64,000 nucleotides of DNA from Neoconidiobolus thromboides FSU 785 (GCA_025603075.1 MU626278.1:114181-178180); one strand, 5' to 3'. Numbered from the stretch's first letter, positions 33,787 to 47,488 are shown. Notes: generated by a model from the sequence alone, not told the origin. A program made the numbers and translations.

Positions 33787-34249
33787 TGATACATTGGCTT
33801 ATTGAAAAATTAATTAGGTTAACTGAAAGTTGTTTTCTTTTATTAACCCAATGAGAATTTCTTTTGATTTTCCATTTATAGACTAAAGATGGAGTTATTA
33901 TTTTTAATAGATCTAAGATCCTCTAAAAACTAATTAAATCATTTCAATTGAATTCATGTTCTAAATTAATTGGCTGCTTAATTTACCGGAGATATGATAA
34001 CAATATTAGAATGAGATTAAAACACATATTAAGTTAATGATAAATCAGAATTTATTATAAACTATAATCTTAATTTGTACAGTAAATTCACTATTGATTG
34101 AATGAACAAATATAAAATAACTAGTTTAAATGTTATAAATTACGAAATTCTACTAATTTAATAAAATCATCTTTTTATTTTAAATTGTTTTGGCTCCTAA
34201 AGCAGTATTTCATTGAAGTGCCACATTGCTAAAAAAATTACTTGACTGC
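33787..34249. other. Promoter side of the membrane-protein gene
   Basis: 463 bp of AT-rich DNA up to the start of repeat L copy B. No ORF. Confidence 0.55.
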
Positions 34250-34620
34250 ATATGGGGATGTCTAAATTGGTTTCATTTTTTTATTTAATTTTTAATATTT
34301 TATATTTTAAAAACTACTTAAAATTGTAAAAATAAATCCCTTATTAAAAAGCAAAAGTACCTGACACGATTTTGAATTATTTTACTATAATTTGTATTGC
34401 AAGTTAACTGAATTTTTACTAGATCTAATAAAAATTCCTAGATTAGCAAGGCTTTTATTAATATAGTCTATAGATTGATATTAATCAAAATTGTATTATG
34501 TAAACAAACACATATTTCTATAAAACTTTATTAAAAATCATTTATTATTGACTGCTTTATAGCCAATATTCCAGATTTGCTATCGAATAAATAAATTATT
34601 TTAATATTATAATTGCATTA
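34250..34620 (+). repeat. Repeat L, copy B
   Basis: Starts ATATGGGGATGTCTAAATTG, the same 5' end as copy A at 21230. It contains the uninterrupted AGATTAGCAAGG site where copy A carries the T insertion. Homology runs to the T element that begins at 34621. No ORF. Confidence 0.82.
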
Positions 34621-35084
34621 TGTAAAATCTGGCACTCAGTGATTGGAGTCAAAAACAGCTATTGCTTAGTTGACTACACTATAAGTTGAAAAGTCTTAGT
34701 TTATGTAATCAAGCTAGACTTGGATTATAAAGAATACCACATAATAGGCTATGAACTATGTAATACAAATAGAATAGATAATAGCAATATAAAATCTACG
34801 TAAAATACTATTGATAAAACTTAGCAGCTTTATCAAATGTATGAGATACCAGGGAATACTCAGTTAAAAAAGTCTTGAACCACTATATTATAGAATCCCT
34901 TTTATACTCTGACAAGTATAAATGTCAAAACGAGAAGATAATATCCTTTAGAATGAAGCTAGAAATTCTCATAGGAAATCAAAATAAGAGCATGGGATTA
35001 ATTGTCTCTGAACTCGAGAACACAACAGCTTAGGCGATTACTATGTTATAATTAACAATGGAACTGACAAAGCGATATTTCACA
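34621..35084 (+). mobile_element. Solo-LTR-like element T, copy B (full length)
   Basis: 464 bp, begins TGTAAAATCTGGCACTCA and ends GATATTTCACA. The ends are imperfect inverted repeats with TG...CA termini. It carries no MITE, so it provides the empty site for copy 3. No ORF and no flanking retroelement body. No clear target duplication at this copy (left GCATTA, right CCTGC), suggesting recombination or mutation at an edge. Confidence 0.82.
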
Positions 35085-35228
35085 CCTGCTTATATATCAA
35101 TCTTCATAAACTTCTCAAATAAAAACTTTTTAAATATTAAATTAATTAAAATATTTACTATATATTATCTGATGGATATTTTTTATTATTAAATCTTAAT
35201 AAAGTAGTTAAGTTATTAAATAAATATT

Positions 35229-35334
35229 ATATGGGGATGTATTTTTAGGTTTAAGAATTTTATTAGCAAATTTTCCACTCAAATAGCGCTCAAAAGATAG
35301 AAAAAGTGGCGAAGCCAAAAAAACGCCCCCATAT
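35229..35334 (-). mobile_element. MITE copy 8
   Basis: Left end ATATGGGGATGTATTTTTAG, centre CTCAAATAGCGCTCAAAAG, right end AACGCCCCCATAT. Flanks fit TA. Sits 145 bp beyond T copy B. Confidence 0.93.
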
Positions 35335-35553
35335 ACTGAAGCTATAGCTGATAATAATACTACTTATTAGTTTTTATTTCTTGTTTTCTTTAAAGCATTA
35401 TTTTTATGTATTGCTTAAATTTACCATTATTATCAATAAACTTTAACTCTTTTTCTTTTGTTATAAAATTTTGTAAACCCTGGATTGTTATAAATAGTCA
35501 CTGAAATTAACAGATAAATTACAATGTTTATATATTGTGCTTCTTTTTATTAC

Positions 35554-35640
35554 AAAAAATTTTAAAAACTCTATTTCAAAGTTTAGTTCTAAAAATTTCA
35601 TTTATTTTCATGTTAATAAAAAGTAAAGCCAAATAACTAT
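35554..35640 (+). repeat. Short repeat, empty-site counterpart of 23024-23560
   Basis: Contains TTTCAAAGTTTAGTTCTAAA, then CATGTTAATAAAAAGTAAAG and AAATAACTATAT, colinear with both sides of T copy C at 23.0-23.55 kb. Indicates that two larger repeat copies existed before the T insertions. Confidence 0.7.
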
Positions 35641-37410
35641 ATATTTATTATATATTTAATAAAAACAAAATAATTAAAATAAGTCTTTTAAGTTAAATTT
35701 TTTATTATTTAACTTTAGGCTTTTTAAATTTAACTGAATCATACATACATTTAAGAACTTACCAATTTTAAAAAAAAATGGATTATTTTTAATCAAATTT
35801 TAAAACCAATTCAGACATTTCTATATACTAAATGAGATGTTTGATTTTGGAACAAAATTCAACATTTATAATTTGAGTGGTAAAATATAAAATAGCTAAT
35901 CAAAGTACATAATAATCGTATCTATCATAGTATAAAATAAAGATTGGAAAACGCTAGTATATTTCAAATAAAAGATAATAATCCATATGTTTAAAAAATA
36001 GCCTTTAATAGTATAAAATAATAATAACAAATACTGAAATTATAAAGATCGATCTTTATTATTTGTAATAGATCTGAAGGTCATTTAGACAGGAGGTCAA
36101 TAGCTTTGGTAATAGTGATACGACGCTTGGTAGTCAGCAATAATTATTTTGGCAGGCGATTTTTGATTCTTCTATAGGTGAGAGGGATGGTAGGATCTGA
36201 CCACAGGTTCTCGTAGTATATTTATGTATATGATTATATTATAAATTTATAGATACTTAATATATCAAAAAGTAAGTTTTAAAGTCAATTGCGTTTTATT
36301 TAAGACCTAAAGCAATATTTCAAGTACATAAGATAATAATCAAAGTTTATGTTTTTTTGAATATATAATCTAATATTATTATATTAAGTCCTTTGATTTA
36401 TTATTATTATAATCTATCAATATTGATAAAATTATAAAAGTATTAGATATAATTTATAAAATTAAAATTAAAATTAAAATAACTACAATATAAAAGTAAT
36501 TTTATTCTATTTAGAATTTGAAAAATATAGTTATATAAAAGAGCGTTATACTTTCAATACTGAACGATCAAGATTTTCATATTTACTGAACATTATAAAC
36601 AATATAAACTATCAATAAAGCAAAAATTAACATTTTGCTTATAAAAATCAGAAATGCATATTGAGTTTATTAGCATTAAGTAGAGGGTATCAAACTTTTC
36701 TACAAAAAATAAATGAAATGATAAATTCAATCTTTTTATTTTTAAGCCATAAAAATAAGGTCAAAATAAAGACAAGATAAGGAACAAGTTAAATACAATA
36801 GTTAGTCTACTTCTTAATGGCATATTTTATATAATATTCATTATATCTGTCAATAGAACAAGTGGATGTTATGGCTGTTAACTTCAAGTATAGGCTAATT
36901 CGATGGATAATTCGCTATCAATTTTAAGAATAATTCAAGGGCAATAATAGAGACCACAAGTAAAAATTAATATTAATTATAAACAACAGAGAGAATTTTA
37001 ATTAGGCATATGTCGAAGGATTTGAAAGTAGAGTTATAAAATTCAACTAATTCAAAAATTAACATTATTAAATAATACCTCAACACTTTAAGGATCATTA
37101 TTCAAATCTTATAATTATAATTATAATTATAATTATTACATATTATACTTTATTTAAATCTTGTCAACGTAAATTACAGTTTAATATTAATTCAAAATTA
37201 ACTAATATTATTAGATAATACAATTATAGACAATTGAATTAATTATGATTAATCCCATAATTTAACAATTACAATATATTAATTAATTTATTGTTTTATA
37301 TAAATCTACATTACAGATTCAGTATCATGATCATATATGTTATATTAAGTATGGATGTTAATAAATTTGATGTATACTAATAGTTCATATAGTTAATTTT
37401 ATTACACATC
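35641..37410. other. Gene-free AT-rich stretch downstream of UBE2E
   Basis: 1.8 kb of mostly low-complexity AT DNA. The only non-uniform part is the GC-richer patch listed separately at 36071-36217. Another notable string is a (TTATAA)n tract near 37108-37136. Confidence 0.55.
36071..36217 (-). other. GC-richer patch, eroded exon or structured RNA
   Basis: About 147 bp with clearly higher GC than the flanks. On the minus strand it reads ENLWSDPTIPLTYRRIKNRL then PK, a TAA, and in the same frame LLLTTKRRITITKAIDLLSK and TGA. A one-base shift after LPK instead gives IIIADYQASYHYYQSY before a stop. So it may be an eroded coding exon with a frameshift or stop. No start, acceptor or family identified. 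A non-coding RNA is an equal alternative. Confidence 0.3.
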
Positions 37411-38187
<777 letters not shown>

Positions 38188-39120
38188 ATTATCTACCTAA
38201 TTTACTAAAAGTTGAATGTTAATTATCGAATTTAAAATTAAAAATGAAGTTTTCAGAATCAAAAAACACTCTGATTCCACTTTACCTTATATATATTGAT
38301 GATAATGGTTCTATTAAAATGAATAAATACAACGTTAACTTTTATAAGGTAACTTAATTAAAAAAATCTATTTGAAAAATATATATTATTAGTTTAGATT
38401 GAATAGTATAACCAATAAAATATACCTTAATAAGTTGTTATTTATATTTGCAATTTAATTTGATCAAAAACCTCTTTCTACTGCGATTTTCTTTTTGCTC
38501 AAGAAATTGCCCTCCCCTGCTCAAAAAATCGGACAATTTTTAAAAATTAATAATAATTTTAGTTGCTACTTTCAAATAGACTTTTTCATTTTAAAGTTAA
38601 TGAATTCAACTTCGAAAATAACAACTTCTATTTTATTAACATTTGGGCAGTTTCAAAATACTGCGATTTAAAAATTACGCTAGAGTTTAACTTGGTATTA
38701 CTACATAGCTTTTTATTTTGATAAGAATTAAGTCTAAATGAGATTCAATTTAGTGTAGATACAAATATAAAACCATTATTGTTTTGGGTCCTCATAAACG
38801 TAGCTGCTTTATTATTGTCTTTTAAAGCCATTAAAATTTGAAAAATTCTCAAACTATTTTCTCAGTGATTTTTACGTAATAGCATTTTTACCCTAACAAT
38901 TTTAGCTATAAATGACCTCAATTGTCCTATGAAATGTTGATAAATTTTTAATATGGATCAAATAAATTTATGGGTTACGAAATGGATTCACAGAAGCTTA
39001 AATTAAGCCCATAAATTGCCAAAATAAGTAAAAGGATTGTAAGGGGAGAAGGGATATAAAATTTTCAACAAGTTAAAAAATCAAAAAATAAAGTTTGCTT
39101 TATAAAAAAAGTGATTCAAA
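38188..39120. other. Divergent promoter region, UBE2E and EBP1
   Basis: 933 bp between head-to-head starts. No ORF or repeat. Polypyrimidine and A-rich strings precede the EBP1 start. Confidence 0.55.
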
Positions 39121-40515
39121 ATGTCCACTGAACAAGATACTAAAATTGATAACACCATTGGTAACCAAGAAGTTTTGTTAAAATTTAATGCTGCTTCAAC
39201 AATTGCTCAAAGTACATTTTTGCTTTCTTTTTTATCGCTATCTGTTTATTAACTTAATTATTAGATGCTTTAGCTCACGTTGTTGAACACTCTAAAGAGG
39301 GTGCTAAAATTATAGACTTATGTAAATTAGGTGATGAATTCATTGTAGACGCTACTTCAAAAATATTCAAAGACAAAAAAAAGATGTCTAAAGGTATTGC
39401 TTTCCCAACCTGTATTTCCCTTAACAACTTAGCTTGTCACGTTTCCCCACTTGAATCTGACCCTGAAGCTACTATTGAACTTAAAAAGGGTGATTTAGTT
39501 AAAATGTAAGTTATAGTACTTCCTTCTTTAAATAATGTATTAAATAAAATTAGTGAACTTGGTGCCCAAATCGATGGCTTTCCAGGTCTTATTTGCCACT
39601 CTTTCGTAGTTGGAGCTTCAAAGGTTTTTTTATTTTTTTATTTTATTGATAAATGTTTAATTTTCCAAATAGGAAGAACCAGCTACAGGAAAAAATGCAG
39701 ATACCATTTTAGCAGCCCATTATGCCGTTGAAGCAGCTTATCGTTTATTACGTCCACAAAATAAGGTAATTAAATTTATATTAGTTTAATAATTCTTTTG
39801 TTAAATATTTATGAAAATAGAACTCTCAAGTTACTGAAATTGTACAAAAAGTATGTGAAGTTTATGGCACTAAACCAGCTGAAGGTATGCTTTCTTATCA
39901 ATTAGAAAAAGATTTCCCAGATAATACCAAACAAATTATCCTTAACCCAAATGATGCTCAACGTAGTAGCTTCAAAACAGTTGCTTTTGAAGAAAATGAA
40001 GTTTATGCTTTAGTTGTTGTTGTTTCATCTGGTGATGGAAAGGTAGACTTTTATTTTTATTTTTATTTTTATTTATTTTATTTATTCTTTATTATTAGCT
40101 CAAAGAATCTGGTTTAAGAACTACTGTTTATAAACGTACTGAATCTAGCTATCAACTTAAAATGAAAGCTGCCCGTACTGTTAATAGTGAAATCAAGAAA
40201 TTCGGTAAATTCCCATTTTCGCTTCGAGCACTTGAAGATGAAAGAAATGCACGTATGGGTATTGTTGAATGTGCAAGATCAGGTATTGTTAATAAATACG
40301 ATATTGTTGGAGAAAAACAAGGAGAAGTGGTTGCTTCTTTTATGTATACAGTTATGGTCACTCCAAAAGGAAATGTTCGCACTACTACTTTCCCACTTGA
40401 TCTCGATGCTTATAAATCAGAAAAGAAAATTGAAGATCAGGAATTACTTAAACTTCTTGAAACTTCAGTTGATAAACCAAAGAAAGTTAAAAAACCAAAG
40501 GCTCCAAAAGCTTAA
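39121..40515 (+). CDS. PA2G4: Proliferation-associated 2G4/EBP1-like protein (Cdb4/ItaF45 family)
   Basis: Six exons (39121-39211, 39265-39505, 39554-39623, 39673-39765, 39821-40042, 40099-40515) with introns of 48-56 nt give 377 residues, close to the family's about 390. It has the pita-bread methionine-aminopeptidase fold without evidence of catalysis: GIAFPTCISLNNLACHVSP, IELGAQIDGFPGLICH, and the later EGMLSYQLEK and VVVVSSGDGK segments. A Lys-rich tail (KPKKVKKPKAPKA) should bind ribosomes and RNA. Relatives associate with the ribosome exit tunnel and rRNA processing. Codon choice is biased toward the set used in the nearby eS6 gene, as expected for a highly expressed gene. Intron 3 has a weak GTTTTT donor. 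Saccharomyces has only the distant relative Arx1. Confidence 0.95.
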
Positions 40516-41012
40516 GTTTTATTAAAGTCAATTTAATAGAAGGTTGAAGTTAATTTTATTTTTTAAGTTTATTTTAATGCCGCTTTTTATTTATTTATTT
40601 ATTAGATTTTGTTTTTTATGTTATTTTACTTAGATATTAATATACTATTAAATTATATAGTTATTAAATATACTCACCATTATTACACATTGTTACTATC
40701 TTTTATATTATAATATTTCGATTCAACCCTTTTGATGTTTTTTATAGTATAAATAAAAAGTATTTTCTAAACAACTTTTATTATGTTGAAACATTGTATT
40801 TATTTTAATCTCTGAGAAGCATATAGAATTGAAAGATCTAATATTAAACAAATATTCAAGTATTTTATTCAAGCTAGTATTAATGTTTTTTGTAACTTAT
40901 TGTAAAGGGCTAGTTCCTCTTCACTATACATAATAAATACAAAATACAATTAAACGGTAATAGGACTATACTTAATGATTTGATTATCTGAGATTAAGAG
41001 AACTTGAATTTA
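40516..41012. other. Intergenic, EBP1 3' flank
   Basis: About 500 bp of AT-rich DNA ending at MITE copy 9. No ORF. Confidence 0.55.
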
Positions 41013-41115
41013 ATAAGGGGGCTGTTTTTTTTAGTTTCATTATTTTTACATTTTTAAGTGCTATTTGAGTGGAAAGATTGTAGTAAAATTCTTAAATAAA
41101 AAACACATCCCCAAT
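41013..41115 (+). mobile_element. MITE copy 9
   Basis: Left end ATAAGGGGGCTGTTTTTTTT, centre AAGTGCTATTTGAGTGG, right end ACACATCCCCAAT. Isolated copy in the 3.2-kb gap between EBP1 and the PH-domain gene. Confidence 0.88.
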
Positions 41116-43763
41116 TTTATATTAAATTAGTAAGTATTTCTTTTAGAATTGATAAATTCAAAAATTGTCTACTAATTGAAGGAACCCAAACTTAAGCATT
41201 TGACAAAAATAAAAACAAAAACTGCCGTTTAATGATTTTCTATTACAATATCTATAATCAGTAAGTTTAATAGAATTTTATTTAATCCTATAACTTCTAA
41301 TTTCTTTGAATCACCCAAAATTTTAACATTATCACACTCAAAATCTGTCTTGATGTTTAATTTTATAATCGAGATAAAGTTTCTGATATAATTAATTCCT
41401 GTGAAAAAAAATAAAACTATACTATCATAGACATGACATTCTTATTTTATTAAATTTTATCTTAACAACTTCTGGTAATAAAAAACTCTATCCTCAATAG
41501 CTTATTAATTTAAATAAATTTGATTCATTTATATTCGAACATTTGCCACCATCTATCTTTAAATAAAAAAACTTATTCTACATGCTGAAATACTTCGAAT
41601 TGCTCTAAATAGATTTTCATGAATTTGTTCTTTATAATATTAAATTGCTATAAAGATGTCTCATTTTCTCAAAAAAAAACTATTGATAAAAACTACTTGC
41701 TTTTACAATTGATGAACTATAGCCTTTAGAAAAACATTGATAATTATAAACCGAATCAATGGAATTCTATTTGATAACTTTACAAATGATATTAAGTAAA
41801 TATCAACTCAAACAAGCCCAAACCAAATAACTCGACTAATAGAATTACTAAATTATTTCATATCATAAAATATCTGATAGTCTCTTAAATTTAACTGCCA
41901 TATTGAAGTGTAGTTGTAATTGCCATGAAAGAAAGAAATGAATATTGAAATTTCAGAAATTATGATAAAAACTCCACTACTTATATAATTGCAAAAAATT
42001 CTCATTAATTCAAGAAAATGCAATCAAGTTGCTTAAAATGAAAAGAAAATGAATTAGGTTAATTCTATAAACCTGGTGAACTGATTAAAGGCTAGCTCAA
42101 TTATTTTAATATGAATTGAAGGTTCGACTGATTGCTGTACTATTTGATATATGAGGCAAAAAATGCAAATTTATTGTATTAAATAACTTTAGTTTATACA
42201 TTGAATTAATGTTACTATATTTATGTTTAGAAGTAAATACTAAACGAATCCAAATATAGAGTTATTGTTATTATTAACCTAATATAATAGTTGATTAATG
42301 TAGTAATTCGATATTATCATTTTGCTCCAATTTTACCTCAAAATAAACCAATGATTATGATTCCACTTGGTAACAAAAATAGTATAAAAGTTATTGTATT
42401 TAATAAAATAAAACTGGAACTAAGATATGATTATCAAATTCTAGTTTTTTATATTTTAATATCATAATGTTAAATAATTGAGAAAAAAACGTGATCATTA
42501 TAGTAAGCCCATTGAAATTAGCATTAAGCTAAAATTCTTCATTTACTAAAATAAAAAGATTATTAAAAATTGAATTGCAACTTTTTAATACTTTTATTCT
42601 GTATCATTGGAAACAAATTCCTATCTGTTAATTTGTAAAAATCAGCACAGTGGTGCCTTATCAAAGATATCGGAATTTAATTAAGGTAAATAAGATCAAG
42701 GGTTGAAGTAGTACGAATAAATTGTTCCATTTTGAGATTCAAAAACAATTTCATTCAAATTGAAATTAAAGTCAATTAAAAGGCATTTTCTAATCTAAAA
42801 CTTTTAAGCAAAATCGATTACATTTAATTTATAATAGTTTTAAGTTAGGTAAGAAAAATCAGATTAACAGTTGATCAACAATAAGAATAGATTTTAGTAG
42901 TTTTTTCATACCTAAAGAATTTGATGTTTTGATCATTTAATTTAAATTTAAATTTGAATATTTGGCAATCTAAGTTGTAATTTTGCACCATAATTATGAT
43001 AAATAGAAGGAAAGATAAAGCGAAATTTTCAAATATATGCTATTAAACGATATTTATATTCAATCAGTATTTAATTTAATAAAGTGCAAAAACCGGTTGA
43101 AAATTAATAAAGTCAATAGAATAGATAGTTTTACTATCTTTTGTTGCCTAATTAAAAAGAGTATTGTATTATAAAGTTTTATAGAAAATTTAAAAATAGA
43201 TTCAAACATCCTGTTTTTTTAAATAAGTAAAAAAGTAAAGTTGAAGGAATTCAAGAACATGGTCTAATAATCTCAAAGAATATCTAGTTAACTTATTTTT
43301 AAATAAATCTAAAAATAAATATTAAAAGTTGTCATTAAGCACAATTTAATCCCTCTCAAGATTTATTTTCAATGTTCTTTAGTATTATCGCTTTATCTTA
43401 TTGGCCTATTTTAGTATTAATCTGGCAACAAAACCTCAGCTTATAAAGCGATTAGAGCCAATGAAATTGTTAAGCTATATTTATACCAAATACTTTATTC
43501 TGTTGTAATCCAATAAATTTATCAAATAAATAACATTGATTTTCAATATCAATCAACAAAAATTGATTGTTTTTAAAATCGTTAATATCACTTTTTGAAT
43601 TCGATTTACTTTTCTGTTAGTAAAAATAAATTAAAGTTTGATAGGTAAGTACAATACATTAAGATATAACATTGTTTGACTTATACTATGTTAAAATTTT
43701 CAATCGATATCTTATTCCTTTTCTGATTTTTTTTAGTTAATACCAATTATTTAATAGAGATAA
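41116..43763. other. Gene-free AT-rich stretch upstream of the PH-domain gene
   Basis: 2.6 kb, the longest gap without gene or recognised repeat. No ORF with family features, no tRNA-like element (a GGTTCGACT string near 42121 has no paired stem), no satellite array. Confidence 0.55.
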
Positions 43764-46700
43764 ATGTCAGTTCGAGTAAACTTAAACGCTTCGTCATCAG
43801 GTAATTAATATGATTTTATTATCCTAAAGTCTTTTGTTAAACTTATTATTTAAAAAAAGGCTCAATACGGCTACCTACATTACCAGGAAACTGTTCTTCA
43901 GATGAAAGTTTTAAAACTGGAATTTTAGAACATCAACGAGTACTTGAAGAATATATTAATAAAAAATATATTGGTGGTTATTTAAGAAAAAAGAATGATT
44001 TAGGACCGGACAAAACACCATTTATTCAACGTAAATGGACAGATTGGTATGTGGAACTAAATGGGTCAAGTTTAATGTTCTGGTCAGTGAAAAGTCCAGA
44101 AAGTATTAATAAATTAGGTGCTATTAAGAAGAAGACACCTAATTTTATCAATATTATGGATTGTAATGTTTATACTACTAATGATGTTGAGGGAGCTGAA
44201 TTTGTTTTTATTTTAAATTCAGCAGGTGCTAATCGATTTTATTTTCAAACTAGAGATCAAAAGGAATTAAATGAATGGGTTTTAGCTCTTCGATTAGCTT
44301 GTTTTGAAAATTCATTAATTCAAGATTACTATACATCTCTAATATTAACTTCAGAAACTTTTTTACCTATTTTAAAACAAGAAAATCCAAGTTTATTTGA
44401 AGGATTCGTTGAGATTCGATGTTCAGGTACTTTAGAATGGTGTCGATTTTGGATGAATATTCATAAAAATCAATCAATTACATTTTCTCCATCAAAATAT
44501 TCTAAAGATTATTTCTTTTCAATTAATAATATTCATCAAGCTTATGCCATTTATCCGGATAAATTAGAATTAGTAGATCAATCTACAGTATTAAGAATTA
44601 ATGGAGAAATTCATTGTCATAAAGATAAACAATTAGATAATACCTGTCCACCTTTTATTTTAATTATGGGGAATTCTCAATTTGAATTAACAACTATTTT
44701 ATGTTCTATTTTTGATTCTTTTAATCTTCATGATCGTCCAGAGAAATATAGTAATATTTCATTACCTCAACCAAATACTTGCTTATATTTCAATTTAAAT
44801 GAAATATCAGAACTAAATGTAATTGATATACCATTTATCGATACACGTCAACAATTGTTACAATTAACTCAACAGAAATTTAATAAAATGGAATTAATTC
44901 AAAATAATCCCATATTATTAGATAATTTAGAAGATAATATTGAAGTTCAATCTATTGTTGAAGAACCAGAAGAAAATGAATTTGAATCTCAAACGACATT
45001 TGAATCTATTTCATCAAGAAATATACAAAATAATCATATTAATAAACCATTAGCCTCTGCTTTATCTCCAAAAAATAAACCAAAAGTAAGAAAAACATTT
45101 TCAGTTAAATGGAAAAAAAATGAAGAGGAGTCAAGTGAAGAAGAAGAAGAAGAAGAAATCAAAAACAATAAGAATAAAAATAAAGTCAAAATGCAACAAC
45201 AAACTAAGGAGAGTGATGATGATGATGATGATGATGACGATGACGATGATTTCCCAAGAATAAATAAATCAAAACCAATTAAATCATCTAGAAAATCATT
45301 AATAACTGCTCCAATAAGAAAACAACAAATTGATTCTGATGAATCTTCGGATAATAATGATAATGATAATAATAATAAAGTAATAGAACAACCAATAACT
45401 CATCAACCAGTAATTCAACAATTACCTTTATTACCCCAAGTTACTATTAAAGATGATAATGAATTAATTAATTCATTAAAAACAATGTCGTTATATGATT
45501 CATTACCAAAACAAACAGTATCAGTATCTAGACCAATATCCGATATTAATAATAATAGTAATAACAATAATCAACAACAACAACAAGGATCAAGACCAAT
45601 TTCAATGAATAAAAGTAATTCATCTAATGAGTCTATTAAAAAAGTATTAAATATCAAAAAGAATAAAAAAGTTGTTAAAAAATCTAACTTACCTGTTGAT
45701 TCTGAATCTTCAAATGATGATAGAGATACTTCACCTATTAAAAATATTAAACAATACAATAATAATAATAATAATAATAATTTAAGAAATAGTAATACTC
45801 AAAATGATGATGATGATGATGATGATGCTCCTATTGGTATGAATCATTCAGCTACAATTGATCCATATAATCCACCTTATAATCCACAAATGATGCGACA
45901 ATCTACTTATAATAATATGCAAATAGAATATGGACCAGACGGTACACCTTATTATCTTAATGAATATAATCAATATTTACCACACCCACAATATTATGAT
46001 AATAATAATAATCCAATGATAATGAATCCTTCTTTTGCCCAATATAATCCAAATTTACAAAGACCTTCTAATTTATTAGAAGCTCAAGATTATATGCGAT
46101 ATAATAATGATCCCATGATGCAACATCAAAAATATGGACCATTATTACAAATACCTAATAAGAAACAAAGTAAGCCATCTGGTGGATTAGTAGGAGCTAT
46201 TTCAGCTATGGAAAAACAAAAAGCAGCTAACAAATATTCAAATTCAAATGCAAGACGATCTCAAATGGCTCATAATTCATATATTCAAGGGCAAGGTAAT
46301 GAAAGAGAATCTACATTTGAAAGATTCAAAGAAAGACATTTAATGGAACAAAGAATTATGGCTACTCAATCTCAATTATTTTCTCCTGAATTTAATCAAC
46401 ATCAACAACAACAATATCCATTGAATCCTCAACACCATCAACAACAACAATCTTTAAATCAACGTACTCCTTATAATAATTTAAATGCTTCATTATCTGC
46501 GGGTTCATTTTATCATAATCCAACTAATATACATTCTTTACATTCACCTGGATCTCAAAATTATTTACCTCAACAAGAATTTAATAACATTAATGATATG
46601 CGTAACTCAACTTATCGTACAATGGATGATTCTATGATTTATAATAATACTCATTCTATATATGGTCAACCTACTACAGTAAACCAACAAGCTAATTTAT

Positions 46701-47221
46701 ATCCCCCTCCATTAAGAAAAGAGAATTCATATATTCAACCTAATTCAGATGAACAATTACCTTTACAATTAAATCATGAAGACCATGAAGAACAATCAGA
46801 TGATGATGATGACAAACCAGTAGGAGCATTAGCCAAACCATCAGCTAATCCTATGTTCTCTAAAGGAAGATATAGAGAACATACAGTGAATCAAATCAAA
46901 TCAAGAAAAGAAGAAAGTGAAGATGAAAGTGAATCAGAACCTGAAATTGATGATGATATTCAAGAAGCATTTGATGAATTTGTTGATGCCAAATTGCAAA
47001 TGAAACCATATGCTTATGAAGCACCTGAAAAAGTATATCAAGCGTTTCAAGATTGGTGTCAAGATGAAGATTGGGAATTAGAAGATTTACCTGATTTTAA
47101 AACTTTTAGTTTTATGATGATACAATCTGGTTTTGTTAAGAAAAAGAAACCAGTAAATTTAATATCGGATGTTCAATCTAATGAAGAAGATTGGTGGTAT
47201 AATATTGCTGTGGTAGATTAA
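43764..47221 (+). CDS. PH-domain protein of the Caf120/Skg3 type, acidic and Asn/Gln-rich
   Basis: Two exons (43764-43800 and 43860-47221) joined across a 59-nt intron with an AAAAAAAG acceptor give 1132 residues. The region about 35-185 has the family block VLEEYINKKYIGGYLRKK, then PFIQRKWTDWYVEL and a PH domain ending EWVLALRLACFE. The long middle is disordered, with poly-Asp, poly-Asn, poly-Gln and acidic runs. The last 90 residues look folded again: EKVYQAFQDWCQDEDWELED followed by LPDFKTFSFMMIQSGF. Yeast Caf120 and Skg3 associate with the CCR4-NOT complex and the bud neck respectively; the exact role here is not known. Exon 1 supplies MSVRVNLNASSS and the ATG, since the frame would otherwise start inside the PH domain. 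Confidence 0.82.
45213..45250 (+). repeat. GAT/GAC tract coding poly-Asp
   Basis: Interrupted GAT array giving about 13 Asp residues in the disordered middle of the PH-domain protein. Similar shorter tracts code Asn and Gln nearby. Confidence 0.85.
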
Positions 47222-47382
47222 ATTTATCAAAGGAGAAGATGCGATAGTAGACGGTAGAAGGGAAGTTTAAGTTGTTTTTTCTATTATTTTTAAAAATTTT
47301 ACTATTAAAAATAAAAAAATTGATATTATTTTATAATTATTATTTTATCGAATTTATATTGATTTGAGATATTATAATGTTA

Positions 47383-47488
47383 ATATAGAGATGTATTTTT
47401 AGATTTAAGAAATTTGCTAACAATTTTTTCGCTTAAATAGTGCTTAAAAGATAGAAAAAGTGATTAAGTCAAAAATATACTCCCATAT
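47383..47488 (-). mobile_element. MITE copy 10, between convergent genes
   Basis: Left end ATATAGAGATGTATTTTTAG, centre CTTAAATAGTGCTTAAAAG, right end ATACTCCCATAT. Sits 162 bp after the PH-gene stop and 149 bp after the dynein light chain stop, so in both 3' flanks. The remaining intergenic DNA (47222-47637) holds nothing else. Confidence 0.9.

Noticed and set aside
40152-40525. Alternative frames over the last EBP1 exon, both strands
   Set aside because: Overlap the conserved, spliced EBP1 reading frame and show no family features.
42110-42140. Possible tRNA B-box (GGTTCGACT)
   Set aside because: No complementary T-stem, no A-box or acceptor stem at the required distance. The same holds for GGTTCAAATCT near 12092.
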